A stretch of 64,000 bases of DNA from the NCBI GenBank assembly GCA_016719165.1, contig JADKAJ010000001.1, forward strand, positions 248,001 to 312,000, read 5' to 3'. Within the stretch, counting starts at the first letter, position 1. Each line of letters opens with the position of its first letter. The notes beneath the pieces are model-generated. The model made no database searches, was not told where the DNA came from, and saw only the letters and a program-made list of their open reading frames with translations. The DNA comes from Chitinophagaceae bacterium. GTDB taxonomy: Bacteria; Bacteroidota; Bacteroidia; Chitinophagales; Chitinophagaceae. The translations under genes were made by a program, and so were the position numbers. This document shows positions 8,578-17,270 of the stretch, in pieces.

Positions 8578-8714
8578 TACCCTCCGAATATCTCTGAAGT
8601 GAGACCCGGAAGGAGTATTTAAGATTGAATATTCATTATTAATTAATGCTGTTTTAAAAAAGCAGCGAACATTGCAAATCCTGACACGGTGCAATGTCTT
8701 AAAACTTAAATGTC

Positions 8715-9206
8715 ATGCGTCACGGAGACAAAGTAAAAAACTTAGGCAGAAAAAAAGCACACAGAGATGCGTTGCTGAGCAACCTGGCCTGCCAGCTGAT
8801 TCAACACAAAAGAATCGTTACTACAACAGCTAAAGCCAAAGCTTTAAGAGTGTATGTAGAGCCTCTTATCACTAAAGGGAAAGACAATACAACGCATCAG
8901 CGTCGTGTGGTTTTCAGCTATCTGCAGGATAAGGAAGCAGTAAAAGAATTGTTTGATACGGTGGCTACAAAAGTTGCTGGCCGTCCCGGAGGATATACCC
9001 GTGTTATAAAGTTGGGTGCCCGTCCCGGTGATAATGCTGAAACAGCAATGATTGAGCTGGTAGATTTCAATGAGATCTACGGCAAAGGTAAAGGTGAAGC
9101 AAAAACTGCAGCTAAAAAGACCCGCCGTTCCGGTGGTGCAAAAAAGAAAGCAGAAGCTACTGATAAAGTGGAAGCTCCTGCAGCAGAAGAGAAAGCGGCA
9201 GAATAA
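8715..9206 (+). CDS. rplQ: 50S ribosomal protein L17, with basic/acidic C-terminal extension
   Basis: Residues 1-120 are the L17 core, starting [20 protein letters not shown], with the family hallmark [20 protein letters not shown]. The remaining ~43 residues (Lys/Ala/Glu-rich) are an extension often seen in Bacteroidota L17. It is the last gene of the operon; a strong terminator follows. Confidence 0.97.
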   Translation: MRHGDKVKNLGRKKAHRDALLSNLACQLIQHKRIVTTTAKAKALRVYVEPLITKGKDNTTHQRRVVFSYLQDKEAVKELFDTVATKVAGRPGGYTRVIKLGARPGDNAETAMIELVDFNEIYGKGKGEAKTAAKKTRRSGGAKKKAEATDKVEAPAAEEKAAE

Positions 9207-9232
9207 ACGAAGCCAACATCTGTTCGATATGA

Positions 9233-9265
9233 ATGCCTCCGACTTTAAACCGGGGGCATTTTTTT
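9233..9265 (+). terminator. Rho-independent terminator after rplQ
   Basis: A 9-bp stem (ATGCCTCCG, 9233-9241, with CGGGGGCAT, 9251-9259, one G.U pair) and a 9-nt loop, followed by a run of seven T. It ends the infA-rplQ operon. Confidence 0.8.
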
Positions 9266-9362
9266 ATTCTATATTGTCTGATTACCCTACTGAATATCTG
9301 GGGAAATGAAGTATTTTCATAGTCCTGCTTGCTACATCTTTTGAATCTTTTAAAACAACAAA

Positions 9363-11942
9363 ATGGATCATCAATCCAACAGGGCCTTGCAGCAATTCAG
9401 GAATGAAATAGGTATTAAGTTCCAGTTGTACAACAGTCTTTTTACATCATTGCCTTTTCATCGGATAGAAAAAACAGGTATTCTTTTATCCCTGTTGTCA
9501 AACAATTGCGAGGAAGGGTATAAAAAAAGATCAAGTCCCTCTGATATTATTGAGGATTTTTTTAATAAACATACTACTTACGTAAAAGAAGATGAAAGGA
9601 CCGACCTGTTGTTCCGCTTTGTTCAATATATTGAAAGGCAGGTTGTATTATTTGATGCACTGGAAGATGCAGCTTTTAAAAGTGTGAATGATCTGAATGG
9701 TGTTGGTACACTCAAGCATCTGGAATCGGAAGTGTTGCAGGGGAACAAACAGGATGAACTGGCAGATAAATTGAAAGATTTTGCTATTCGGCTAGTATTA
9801 ACTGCACACCCGACACAATTTTATCCGGGGCCGGTATTGGGTATAATAAATGACCTGGCCAAAGCATTGGCTGATAACAATACCAATCTTGTCAATACTT
9901 ACCTGCAGCAATTAGGTAAGACTCCTTTCTTCAAAAAGAAAAAGCCTACTCCGTATGATGAAGCTGTAAGCCTGATCTGGTACCTGGAGAATGTTTTCTA
10001 CCCGGCAGCTGGTAGAATTATTTCATCATTGAAAAACCAGTTTCCTGATGCAGTAAGTAAAAATAATCCTGTAATCCGCATGGGATTCTGGCCCGGGGGC
10101 GACAGGGATGGAAATCCTTTTGTAACAAGTGATATTACATTGCAGGTGTCCAATGCCTTGCGCAGCAGTATTGTGAAGTGTTATTATATGGATGTGAGGA
10201 GACTGAGAAGAAGATTGACTTTTGCAGGTGTGGAAGTGTTTTTACAGGAACTGGAAAATAAATTGTACAACAATCTTTTTATTCCCGGGTTTAAAACCAA
10301 TCTCAAAAAGGATGAAGTACTCATTACCCTTAATCAGATAAAAGAGGTGATCATTCATCAGCATAATGGATTGTTCCTGCATATGGTGAATAACCTTATC
10401 AATAAAATTGAGGTATTTGGATTACACTTTGCATCATTGGATATCCGCCAGGACAGTTCCGTGCATGGCAAAGTGTTACAGGATATTGCAGCTGATCAGC
10501 AGTTATTACCTGCAGGGTATGCAGGTCTTACAGAACAGGAGAAGATTGAAATCTTATCTTCCCTCACAGGGATTGCGGATGCTGACTCATTATCTGATCC
10601 TCTGTCACAGGATACACTGAAAACTATCCGGGTTGTTAAAGAAATTCAGCAATTCAACGGAACGGAAGGCTGCAGCCGCTATATTATCAGTCAGTGTAAC
10701 AGTGCTTTAAATGCGATGGAGGTATATGGACTTTTTTTGTTAGCAGGGTGGAAGAAGGAAGAAATGGCTATTGATATAGTCCCATTGTTCGAAACAATTG
10801 ATGATTTACAGGAGGCGGCTACTGTGATGCGTACTTTATATACACATCCTGTTTATAAAGAACACTTGAAGCGGAGAGGAAATCAGCAAACCATCATGCT
10901 TGGTTTTTCTGATGGGACGAAAGATGGCGGGTACCTGATGGCCAACTGGAGTATTTATAAAGCAAAAGAGGAGCTGACGAGGATTTCCAGAGAAAATGAA
11001 GTAGATGTGATATTTTTTGATGGCAGGGGAGGTCCTCCTTCCAGGGGTGGAGGAAAGACACATAAGTTCTATGCTTCTATGGGGCATAATATTTCTAATA
11101 AAGAAATTCAATTGACGATCCAGGGGCAAACTGTAAGCTCGAATTTTGGGACTATTGATGCAGCTCAGTTCAATATTGAGCAATTATTGAATGCCGGAAT
11201 TTCGAATGATCTTTTTTCTAACCGTGATATAACGTTGAATGAGAATGAGGAAAGCCTGTTACAGGAATTGGCTGAAGCAGGATTTACTGCGTACAAATCA
11301 TTAAAGGATCACCCATACCTGGCTGACTATTTATTACAGGTCAGTCCACTGCGATTTTACAGCGAAACGAATATTGGTAGCCGCCCGGCTAAGCGGGGTG
11401 CTTCATCAGGGTTGTCATTGAAAGACCTGCGGGCAATTCCTTTTGCCGGTTCCTGGAGCCAGTTGAAGCAAAATGTTACCGGGTATTATGGCGTGGGGTC
11501 TGCATTACAGCAAATGGAAAAGCAGGGGAAATTATTGCAGTTGCAGAAACTGTATCATCAGTCATTATTTTTCCGGACCTTACTGGATAACTGTGAGATG
11601 GCGATGATGAAATCCTTTTTTCCGCTTACCGCTTTTCTTTCAAAACACAAACAGTTTGGTGAATTATGGCAAATGATCTATGAAGAGTACGAACTGACCA
11701 AACAATATTTGTTCAAGATAACAGGCCATAATGAACTGATGGCTGATTATCCTGTGGAACAATTATCTATCCAGATGCGGGAAAGAATTGTATTGCCGCT
11801 GGTAACGATTCAGCAGTATGCCTTAACTAAAATAAGAGAACTGGAGGAACAGTTAGCTCCGGTACATACAAAAGAAACCTATGAAAAACTGGCCATGCGT
11901 TGTTCGTTCGGGATTATTAATGCGGGGAGGAATTCGGCGTAA
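9363..11942 (+). CDS. ppc: Phosphoenolpyruvate carboxylase
   Basis: 859 residues, the usual PEPC length. It fixes bicarbonate onto PEP to give oxaloacetate, feeding the TCA cycle and the aspartate family. Visible motifs: the catalytic histidine in VLTAHPTQF, the substrate loop GFWPGGDRDGNPFVTSD, the Arg/Gly loop GRGGPPSRGGGKTHKF, and the C-terminal tail GIINAGRNSA, which helps to form the active site. A single gene with no overlap to its neighbours; the ATG at 9363 is 157 bp after rplQ. Confidence 0.95.
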   Translation: MDHQSNRALQQFRNEIGIKFQLYNSLFTSLPFHRIEKTGILLSLLSNNCEEGYKKRSSPSDIIEDFFNKHTTYVKEDERTDLLFRFVQYIERQVVLFDALEDAAFKSVNDLNGVGTLKHLESEVLQGNKQDELADKLKDFAIRLVLTAHPTQFYPGPVLGIINDLAKALADNNTNLVNTYLQQLGKTPFFKKKKPTPYDEAVSLIWYLENVFYPAAGRIISSLKNQFPDAVSKNNPVIRMGFWPGGDRDGNPFVTSDITLQVSNALRSSIVKCYYMDVRRLRRRLTFAGVEVFLQELENKLYNNLFIPGFKTNLKKDEVLITLNQIKEVIIHQHNGLFLHMVNNLINKIEVFGLHFASLDIRQDSSVHGKVLQDIAADQQLLPAGYAGLTEQEKIEILSSLTGIADADSLSDPLSQDTLKTIRVVKEIQQFNGTEGCSRYIISQCNSALNAMEVYGLFLLAGWKKEEMAIDIVPLFETIDDLQEAATVMRTLYTHPVYKEHLKRRGNQQTIMLGFSDGTKDGGYLMANWSIYKAKEELTRISRENEVDVIFFDGRGGPPSRGGGKTHKFYASMGHNISNKEIQLTIQGQTVSSNFGTIDAAQFNIEQLLNAGISNDLFSNRDITLNENEESLLQELAEAGFTAYKSLKDHPYLADYLLQVSPLRFYSETNIGSRPAKRGASSGLSLKDLRAIPFAGSWSQLKQNVTGYYGVGSALQQMEKQGKLLQLQKLYHQSLFFRTLLDNCEMAMMKSFFPLTAFLSKHKQFGELWQMIYEEYELTKQYLFKITGHNELMADYPVEQLSIQMRERIVLPLVTIQQYALTKIRELEEQLAPVHTKETYEKLAMRCSFGIINAGRNSA

Positions 11943-11970
11943 TAATTTACCAATGAGGATATCAATCTAC

Positions 11971-11978
11971 TATTTTTG
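11971..11978 (+). promoter_or_regulatory. -7 box (TATTTTTG) for aguB
   Basis: Exact TAnnTTTG match, 17 bp before the aguB ATG. A TTTAC at 11946-11950 lies 20 bp upstream and could serve as a weak -33 element. Confidence 0.5.
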
Positions 11979-11995
11979 CATCTCAATTTACTGAT

Positions 11996-12871
11996 ATGAA
12001 TAAGGTAAAAGTTGGATTGGTGCAGATGAGTTGCACCAACAAGAAAGATCAGAATCTTAACAAAGCCATTGAGGGGGTAAGGAAAGCCGCTGCTGGAGGT
12101 GCACAGATTGTTTGCCTGCAGGAACTCTTCACCTCATTGTATTTCTGCGATGTGGAAGATTATGAGAACTTCAAACTGGCCGAGCCTGTTCCCGGGCCCT
12201 CAACAGAAGCACTGCAAAAAGTAGCTGGTGAGTTAAGAGTAGTAATCATTGCTTCCTTATTTGAAAAAAGAGCACAGGGATTATATCATAATACAACTGC
12301 GGTGATAGACGCTGATGGAAGTTATTTGGGTAAGTATCGTAAGATGCATATTCCGGATGATCCGGCTTACTATGAGAAATTTTATTTTACTCCCGGTGAT
12401 CTGGGTTATAAAGTTTGGAAAACAAAATTTGGGACTATTGGTGTATTGATCTGCTGGGATCAATGGTATCCGGAAGCGGCGAGGATCACTGCGTTGATGG
12501 GGGCTGAAATATTATTTTATCCCACAGCTATCGGTTGGGCCACCGCACAGGACGAAGCAACTAATACGGAACAGTATGGTGCATGGCAAACGATTCAGCG
12601 TAGTCATGCGGTAGCAAACGGAGTGCATGTAGTAAGTGTGAACCGGGTAGGACTTGAACAGAATGGTGCGATGAAATTCTGGGGCGGTTCTTTTGTTTCC
12701 AATCCTTTCGGGACAATTTTGTATAAAGCTTCACACGAAGAGGAAGAAGTAAAAGTGCTTGAGCTGGACCTGGCAAAAACAGATCAATACAGGACTCACT
12801 GGCCTTTTATGAGAGATAGACGAATTGATTCTTACCAACCAATTACCAAACGATTTATTGACGAAGAGTAG
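11996..12871 (+). CDS. aguB: N-carbamoylputrescine amidase
   Basis: 291 residues of the nitrilase superfamily. The catalytic triad is visible: Glu43 (LQELF), Lys116 (KYRKMHIPDD) and Cys153 (GVLICWDQWYPEAAR). It hydrolyses N-carbamoylputrescine to putrescine, CO2 and ammonia. The pairing with the agmatine deiminase gene (aguA) just downstream supports this substrate over other carbamoyl amides. Between the two genes lies a foreign-looking insert with 8-bp repeats and a dead four-helix-bundle gene, so the original aguBA operon seems to have been split. Confidence 0.93.
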   Translation: MNKVKVGLVQMSCTNKKDQNLNKAIEGVRKAAAGGAQIVCLQELFTSLYFCDVEDYENFKLAEPVPGPSTEALQKVAGELRVVIIASLFEKRAQGLYHNTTAVIDADGSYLGKYRKMHIPDDPAYYEKFYFTPGDLGYKVWKTKFGTIGVLICWDQWYPEAARITALMGAEILFYPTAIGWATAQDEATNTEQYGAWQTIQRSHAVANGVHVVSVNRVGLEQNGAMKFWGGSFVSNPFGTILYKASHEEEEVKVLELDLAKTDQYRTHWPFMRDRRIDSYQPITKRFIDEE

Positions 12872-12874
12872 AGA

Positions 12875-12914
12875 GAAGTCCGTAAGATGGAAAGACAGTA
12901 AGTCCGAAAGTTAG
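12875..12914 (+). repeat. Direct array of five degenerate 8-bp repeats
   Basis: GAAGTCCG, TAAGATGG, AAAGACAG, TAAGTCCG, AAAGTTAG: each unit has AAG at positions 2-4 and G at position 8. The array begins 3 bp after the aguB stop. Units of the same kind recur in inverted orientation at 13339-13370, on the other side of the four-helix-bundle pseudogene. Confidence 0.7.
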
Positions 12915-12953
12915 CTTTCCTTTAATTGAAATTAAACGATTAAATAGTTGACT

Positions 12954-13307
12954 ATGGCTTTTAAGTTTGAAAGGCTGATTGTATGGCAAAAGGCAGTTGA
13001 CCTTTAGGATGTTGTTAATCAGGTTACAAAACAATTTCCAAAAGACGAAGTTTATATTTTGACATCTCAAATCAAAAGAGCGGCCGATTCTGTTTCCCTG
13101 AATATTGCAGAAGGTTCAACAGGTCAATCAAACCCAGAGTTTAATCGATTTCTTGGTATTGCCCTGCGGTCGGCTATTGAGGTTGTTGGTTGTATTTTCT
13201 TAGCTAAGAGACGAGAATATATTTCTGATGATGATTTTGATAAGATTTATAAGATGTGTGAAGAAATATTGGTTATGATTAATGCTTTACGCAATTCGTT
13301 AAAATAA
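12954..13307 (+). pseudogene. Four-helix-bundle (S23/IVP family) protein, interrupted by an in-frame TAG
   Basis: One continuous frame reads MAFKFERLIVWQKAVDL, then TAG at 13005-13007, then DVVNQVTKQFPKDE, the family hallmark RRAADS-like IKRAADSVSLNIAEG, and a C-terminal helix ending MINALRNSLK. Without the stop, the protein would be 117 residues, the normal length for this family. A single base change explains the stop. A shorter product could start at an in-frame codon near 13059 but would lack helix 1. The family includes proteins found inside 23S rRNA insertions and the Avd accessory protein of retroelements. The gene is flanked by inverted arrays of 8-bp repeats. Confidence 0.85.
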
Positions 13308-13338
13308 AACTGTAATAAGTTGAGTACGCAAAAACATT

Positions 13339-13370
13339 CCGTCTTTCCGTCTTCCGGATTTTCAGACTTT
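13339..13370 (-). repeat. Inverted array of four degenerate 8-bp repeats
   Basis: Read on the minus strand, the units are AAAGTCTG, AAAATCCG, GAAGACGG, AAAGACGG, the same pattern as at 12875-12914 but in opposite orientation. The array lies within the aguA reading frame and encodes its atypical N-terminal residues. Confidence 0.65.
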
Positions 13371-13690
13371 CCTAAAAATTCAGGTTACTATTTCCCTGCT
13401 GAATTTGCTCCACATGTTGCTACCTGGCTCAGCTGGCCACATAAGGAGGCTTCATGGCCGGGAAAGATCCATACCATATACCCATCTTACACAAAGTTCG
13501 TTAAAGAATTGACAAAGGGAGAACTTGTCCGGATCAATGTTGCTGATGAAGCTATGAAGTTGTTTGCCATTGGCCATTTGCAAAAGGAAGAAGTTGATTT
13601 GAGCAAAGTTGAATTTTTCTTTCATCCTACTAACGATGCCTGGTGCAGGGATCATGGTCCGGCATTTTTAATTAATCCTGCAGCAGAAAT

Positions 13691-13697
13691 AAAAAAG
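13691..13697 (+). other. A AAA AAG heptamer at the aguA frame break
   Basis: In the upstream frame the codons are atA AAA AAG. Slipping back one base places the ribosome at GTT ATT GTT GAC, which is exactly the downstream frame. The motif is the classic bacterial -1 slippage site. A single lost A in a run of seven would give the same sequence. Confidence 0.6.
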
Positions 13698-14399
13698 TTA
13701 TTGTTGACTGGGGTTATAATGCCTGGGGAAATAAATATCCGCCGTTCGATCTGGACGATGTAGTGCCAACATTGATCGGTAATCATTTTAATATTCCGGT
13801 TTATCATCCGGGTATTGTAATGGAAGGCGGATCAGTAGAGTTTAATGGAATGGGAACTGTAATGACTTCTACCGCATGTTTATTGAACCCCAACCGAAAT
13901 CCACATTTGATTCAGCAGGAAATCGAAGAATATCTCTGTAATTATTACGGAATGGAGCAGGTTTTGTGGGTGGATGAAGGGATTGTAGGAGATGATACAG
14001 ATGGGCATATTGATGATACAGTACGCTTTGTTAATGAAGACACGGTAATAACGGTTATTGAAGAGGATAAGAATGACGAGAATTATGCGTTACTTCAACA
14101 TAATCTCCGGCAGCTGAAAGAAATGCGGTTGATTAACGGCAAGCAACTCAATATTGTGGAATTGCTGATGCCGGAGGAATTGATTTATGAAGATCAACGT
14201 CTTCCTTGCTCTTATGCCAATTTTTATATTGCTAACAAATCAGTTATTGTTCCAACATTTCGTTCTGCAAGAGACGATAAAGCCCTTCGGATAATTCAGG
14301 ATTGCTTTCCGTCAAGAGAAGTGGTGGGGATAGATTCTACTGATATTATCTGGGGGCTGGGCAGTTTCCATTGTCTTAGTCAGCAGGAACCTTTGGTAT

Positions 14400-14427
14400 A
14401 AAAAAGCCTTCTGTAGAAACAGAAGGC
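14400..14427 (-). terminator. Rho-independent terminator of the minus-strand porin gene
   Basis: On the minus strand, GCCTTCTG (14427-14420), a 6-nt loop and CAGAAGGC (14413-14406) form an 8-bp stem followed by six T. It overlaps the aguA stop by two bases. The plus strand has no T-run, so termination is directional. Confidence 0.75.
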
Positions 14428-14469
14428 CGCTAACGATTGCTTGCCACATAGAGTCTTTATAATCTTTTC

Positions 14470-15579
14470 TCAGAAAGAATAGATTGCTGCGATCAGAAAA
14501 TTGGCAGCTGCCTTTTTCGTAACTCCATCTTTATCAATAAATATTTCCTTGTTTGAATTGTCAAGACGGAATTCGGGAATAAAAGTGAAGCCTCCGGATT
14601 TTAAATTCGCTGATAATGTTGTAGCGAAAATGTTACTACCATCAGGTGATGCCATTATCTTCAGGTGGTTCTTATCGCCGAAATATTCTCCCCTTAGTGA
14701 GAGACCAAGCCAGGGCTGTGGATCATAATTCAGGTATAGTGCTGAACCCCACCAGGATTGGCTTTCGATATTCTTTGTACCGTCCCAGAACCGGGTAGAA
14801 TTAATGGTGCCATTATAACCTATATTGAACTTGTCACTGATTTTTGCAGTGATAACGCCATCGAACTGGTTCACTTTTGAAGTATCCGGGTTTTGTCCAC
14901 CCACGTAGTTCAGGTAAATCTTAATGTTCTCTGTAGGAGAATAGGAGTATTGGGCCAGCAAGAATTTTTTATTGATCTGCCCATCCATAGGAATTCTGAA
15001 ATCGGTAGCATTAGCTATTCCCAGCATGGCGCCATGTTTTCCCCTTGATACTTCAGCTTTTAATCCCGTATGAGAGAACGGGCCATTAGTGAACATATAG
15101 CTCATACTATAGTTTCTGTTCAGTTGCGGATCTAATAATTCATATCCCACATGTGTGCCCCATGTTCCTGCCACGAATTTTAACCAGTCAGCAGGAGAGT
15201 AGCTTACATACAATTGTTTAATGGCCTGGGTGATGCCGTTATCTGTATAGGAAAAATCTTTTGCCCTGGGGCCAAATCCAAGATCAGCCACTGCGCCAAC
15301 TTTGTCTCCTTCGTGTTCAAATTTTACACTGGCCATCCCCAGGGAGAAGGCATTATGGGTTTGTGTAAAACTGGTCAGGCTATTGACTTTTGACTTTGCA
15401 AAATCCAGTTTATAGTAAGCATCAACGGAACCGGTGATGCTTAATGACGCTTCCTTTTTTTCCCCGGCTGCAACTGTAGCTGTGGAATCCGCTGTGTTAT
15501 TGTTTATTGATGCTGTTTGAGCTATCGAGAGGGTAAATGACAGCATACTGATGGCTGCCACAAAAAGTTTTTGTAACAT
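14470..15579 (-). CDS. Outer-membrane beta-barrel protein, BBP2/OmpL-like porin
   Basis: 369 residues with a signal peptide (MLQKLFVAAISMLSFTLSIAQ) and, after a short low-complexity linker, alternating amphipathic strands to the C-terminus, which ends in Phe (AAIYSF), typical of barrels recognised by BAM. Elements such as TGSVDAYYKLDFAKSK, NAFSLGMASVKFEHEGDKVG and GYNGTINSTRFWDG resemble the putative beta-barrel porin-2 family. It lies 98 bp downstream of amt on the same strand, so it may be co-expressed and allow nitrogen compounds through the outer membrane; this link is inference from position. Confidence 0.8.
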   Translation of the reverse strand: MLQKLFVAAISMLSFTLSIAQTASINNNTADSTATVAAGEKKEASLSITGSVDAYYKLDFAKSKVNSLTSFTQTHNAFSLGMASVKFEHEGDKVGAVADLGFGPRAKDFSYTDNGITQAIKQLYVSYSPADWLKFVAGTWGTHVGYELLDPQLNRNYSMSYMFTNGPFSHTGLKAEVSRGKHGAMLGIANATDFRIPMDGQINKKFLLAQYSYSPTENIKIYLNYVGGQNPDTSKVNQFDGVITAKISDKFNIGYNGTINSTRFWDGTKNIESQSWWGSALYLNYDPQPWLGLSLRGEYFGDKNHLKIMASPDGSNIFATTLSANLKSGGFTFIPEFRLDNSNKEIFIDKDGVTKKAAANFLIAAIYSF

Positions 15580-15677
15580 TGTATTACATTTTAGATGTTA
15601 AGAAAAGGGCACAGCAGGAATAAGCTTTTGCGAGAAGTTTATCCCACTTATGCAGTGCCTTTTTCGATTTTATTTGC

Positions 15678-17078
15678 TTAGTGTTCTACAGGTTTTTCTT
15701 CTATAGAACCATTGTTGTGAACCAGTAACGTTCCCTGCAGGTATTTTTCATCATGCTGGGTGGCATCCAGTCCTTCCTCTTCTTCACTTTCACTTACTCT
15801 CATGGGAATTACAAAATTGATAAACTTGAATATTCCGAATGAAACGGTAAAGCTATAGGCCACAACGATGGACATCGCTTTCAACTGCGTGAAGAAAAAT
15901 TCAGGATTGCCATAAAATAAACCTTGTGGTCCGTCTTTGATGCCATGTACTGCAGTGCTGGCAAAAACACCTGTAAGTAACATGCCAACCATGCCACCTA
16001 ATCCGTGACAGGGGAATACGTCCAGTGTATCATCCAGTTTTGATTTCTGTTTAATACTAACTGCAATATTGGAAACCAATGCTCCAACCAGGCCAATGAT
16101 GATGCTTTGTGGTATGCCCACAAAGCCTGCAGCAGGTGTAATTGCAACAAGGCCAACTACTGCGCCAATACAGAAACCTAGTACAGAAGGTTTTTTGCCT
16201 TTAATAACATCAAAGAACATCCAGGCCAGACCAGCGGAGGAAGCGGCTGTAGTAGTAGTTCCAAAAGCATTTACAGCCAGGGGGGTGGCGCCCACTGCAG
16301 AACCTGCGTTAAAACCAAACCAGCCAAACCAAAGTAAACCCGTGCCGATCAATACATATGGAACATTGGCAGGAGGGATCTCTTTATTCTCAATATGAGA
16401 CTTTCTGCGTTTTAGCACCAGGGCACCGGCTAATGCGGCACAACCTGCCGTGATATGAACAACCGTTCCTCCGGCAAAATCCCATGCACCCATTTTTGCC
16501 AGAAATCCTTCCGGATGCCAGCTCCAGTGTGCAACAGGTGCATACACCAGTAATGCAAAGAGCACAATAAACAGTACATACGAAGTAAAACGGATTCGTT
16601 CTGCAACTGCTCCCACTACCAGTCCCGGTGTGATTATAGCGAACATCAGCTGGAATAGGGAGAATAATGATAACGGTATAGTGTTGGCCAATGGCCAGGC
16701 AGCTCCTGACTTTACGCCATTGTAGAATGCATAAGTGGAGGGATTGCCAATGAAACCGTTAATTGATTCTCCGAAAGCAAGACTGAATCCGCAAATCACC
16801 CAAAGCACCCCAACAATACCGGCCGCAACGACACTTTTAATCATTGTTGAGATTACATTTTTCCGGTTTACCATTCCGCCATAGAAAAAGGCGAGACCCG
16901 GAGTCATCAGGAAAACCAGTGCAGTAGACACTAACACCCAGGCGATATCAGAAGAGCTATACTGGGGATCAGCCTCACCCGGAACATAATCAGCTGCGGG
17001 TTTTACAAACATGGCAATAATGGCAATCGCAACCAACAGTACAAATGGCAAGATTTGTTTTGCTTTTCTTTTACTCAT
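15678..17078 (-). CDS. amt: Ammonium transporter
   Basis: 466 residues, an Amt/MEP/Rh channel for ammonium. Visible: the FFYGGMVNRKN signature after the first conserved helix, the first pore histidine in HWSWHPEG followed by DFAGGTVVHITAG, and the second pore histidine in PCHGLGGMVG. About 11-12 hydrophobic segments; the first (~residues 8-25) may be a cleaved signal. A short acidic tail (SESEEEEGLDAT) is cytoplasmic. No glnK (PII) gene is adjacent, unlike in many bacteria. The upstream 192-bp gap to gltD is extremely AT-rich and holds two palindromes. Confidence 0.95.
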   Translation of the reverse strand: MSKRKAKQILPFVLLVAIAIIAMFVKPAADYVPGEADPQYSSSDIAWVLVSTALVFLMTPGLAFFYGGMVNRKNVISTMIKSVVAAGIVGVLWVICGFSLAFGESINGFIGNPSTYAFYNGVKSGAAWPLANTIPLSLFSLFQLMFAIITPGLVVGAVAERIRFTSYVLFIVLFALLVYAPVAHWSWHPEGFLAKMGAWDFAGGTVVHITAGCAALAGALVLKRRKSHIENKEIPPANVPYVLIGTGLLWFGWFGFNAGSAVGATPLAVNAFGTTTTAASSAGLAWMFFDVIKGKKPSVLGFCIGAVVGLVAITPAAGFVGIPQSIIIGLVGALVSNIAVSIKQKSKLDDTLDVFPCHGLGGMVGMLLTGVFASTAVHGIKDGPQGLFYGNPEFFFTQLKAMSIVVAYSFTVSFGIFKFINFVIPMRVSESEEEEGLDATQHDEKYLQGTLLVHNNGSIEEKPVEH

Positions 17079-17153
17079 AAGCTGGGTTTTAATTAAACGT
17101 TAAAAAAATAAATTATTTGATATATCTGGTATAAAAATATCAAAATATGGCAT

Positions 17154-17165
17154 TAACATATGTTA
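17154..17165. promoter_or_regulatory. 12-bp palindrome TAACATATGTTA upstream of amt
   Basis: A perfect palindrome 76 bp before the amt start codon, in an AT-rich gap. Size and position would fit a dimeric regulator site, but no regulator is known to me for it. Confidence 0.3.
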
Positions 17166-17215
17166 GTATATCATATTATTTCAAATTATTATTGAAATAG
17201 TTGATAAATTGTTTA

Positions 17216-17253
17216 AAATATTAAATATTAATAAAAAATAATATTTAATATTT
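17216..17253. repeat. 15-bp perfect AT-only inverted repeat after gltD
   Basis: Arms at 17216-17230 and 17239-17253 are perfect complements, with the 8-nt loop ATAAAAAA. No G or C occurs in the whole element. It begins 18 bp past the gltD stop. The stem would be weak as RNA; it may act as a processing signal, as a cruciform or as part of the amt control region. Confidence 0.55.
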
Positions 17254-17270
17254 AGGAATTTAATTTGAAT

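Larger units (their letters stand above)
13320..14401 (+). pseudogene. aguA: Agmatine deiminase, split by a -1 frameshift at an A-run
   Basis: Frame 1 (13320-13763, TTG start) encodes the N-terminal third up to NPAAEIKK; the rest continues in another frame as VIVDWGYNAWGNKYPP and runs to 14401. Joined, it is a full agmatine deiminase, with AWCRDHGPAF, the substrate loop GIVMEGGSVEFNG, the DGHIDD motif and the catalytic Cys near the end (GSFHCLSQQ). It converts agmatine to N-carbamoylputrescine, the substrate of AguB. The break is at T+6A (13691-13696), where seven A would keep frame. The first ~20 residues are encoded by 8-bp repeat sequence and replace the usual N-terminus. Error, decay or recoding are all possible. 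Confidence 0.88.

Noticed and set aside
13005..13007. Stop-codon readthrough or recoded TAG in the four-helix-bundle gene
   Set aside because: No downstream structure or context suggests recoding, and tRNA recoding genes are not seen; a nonsense mutation is simpler.
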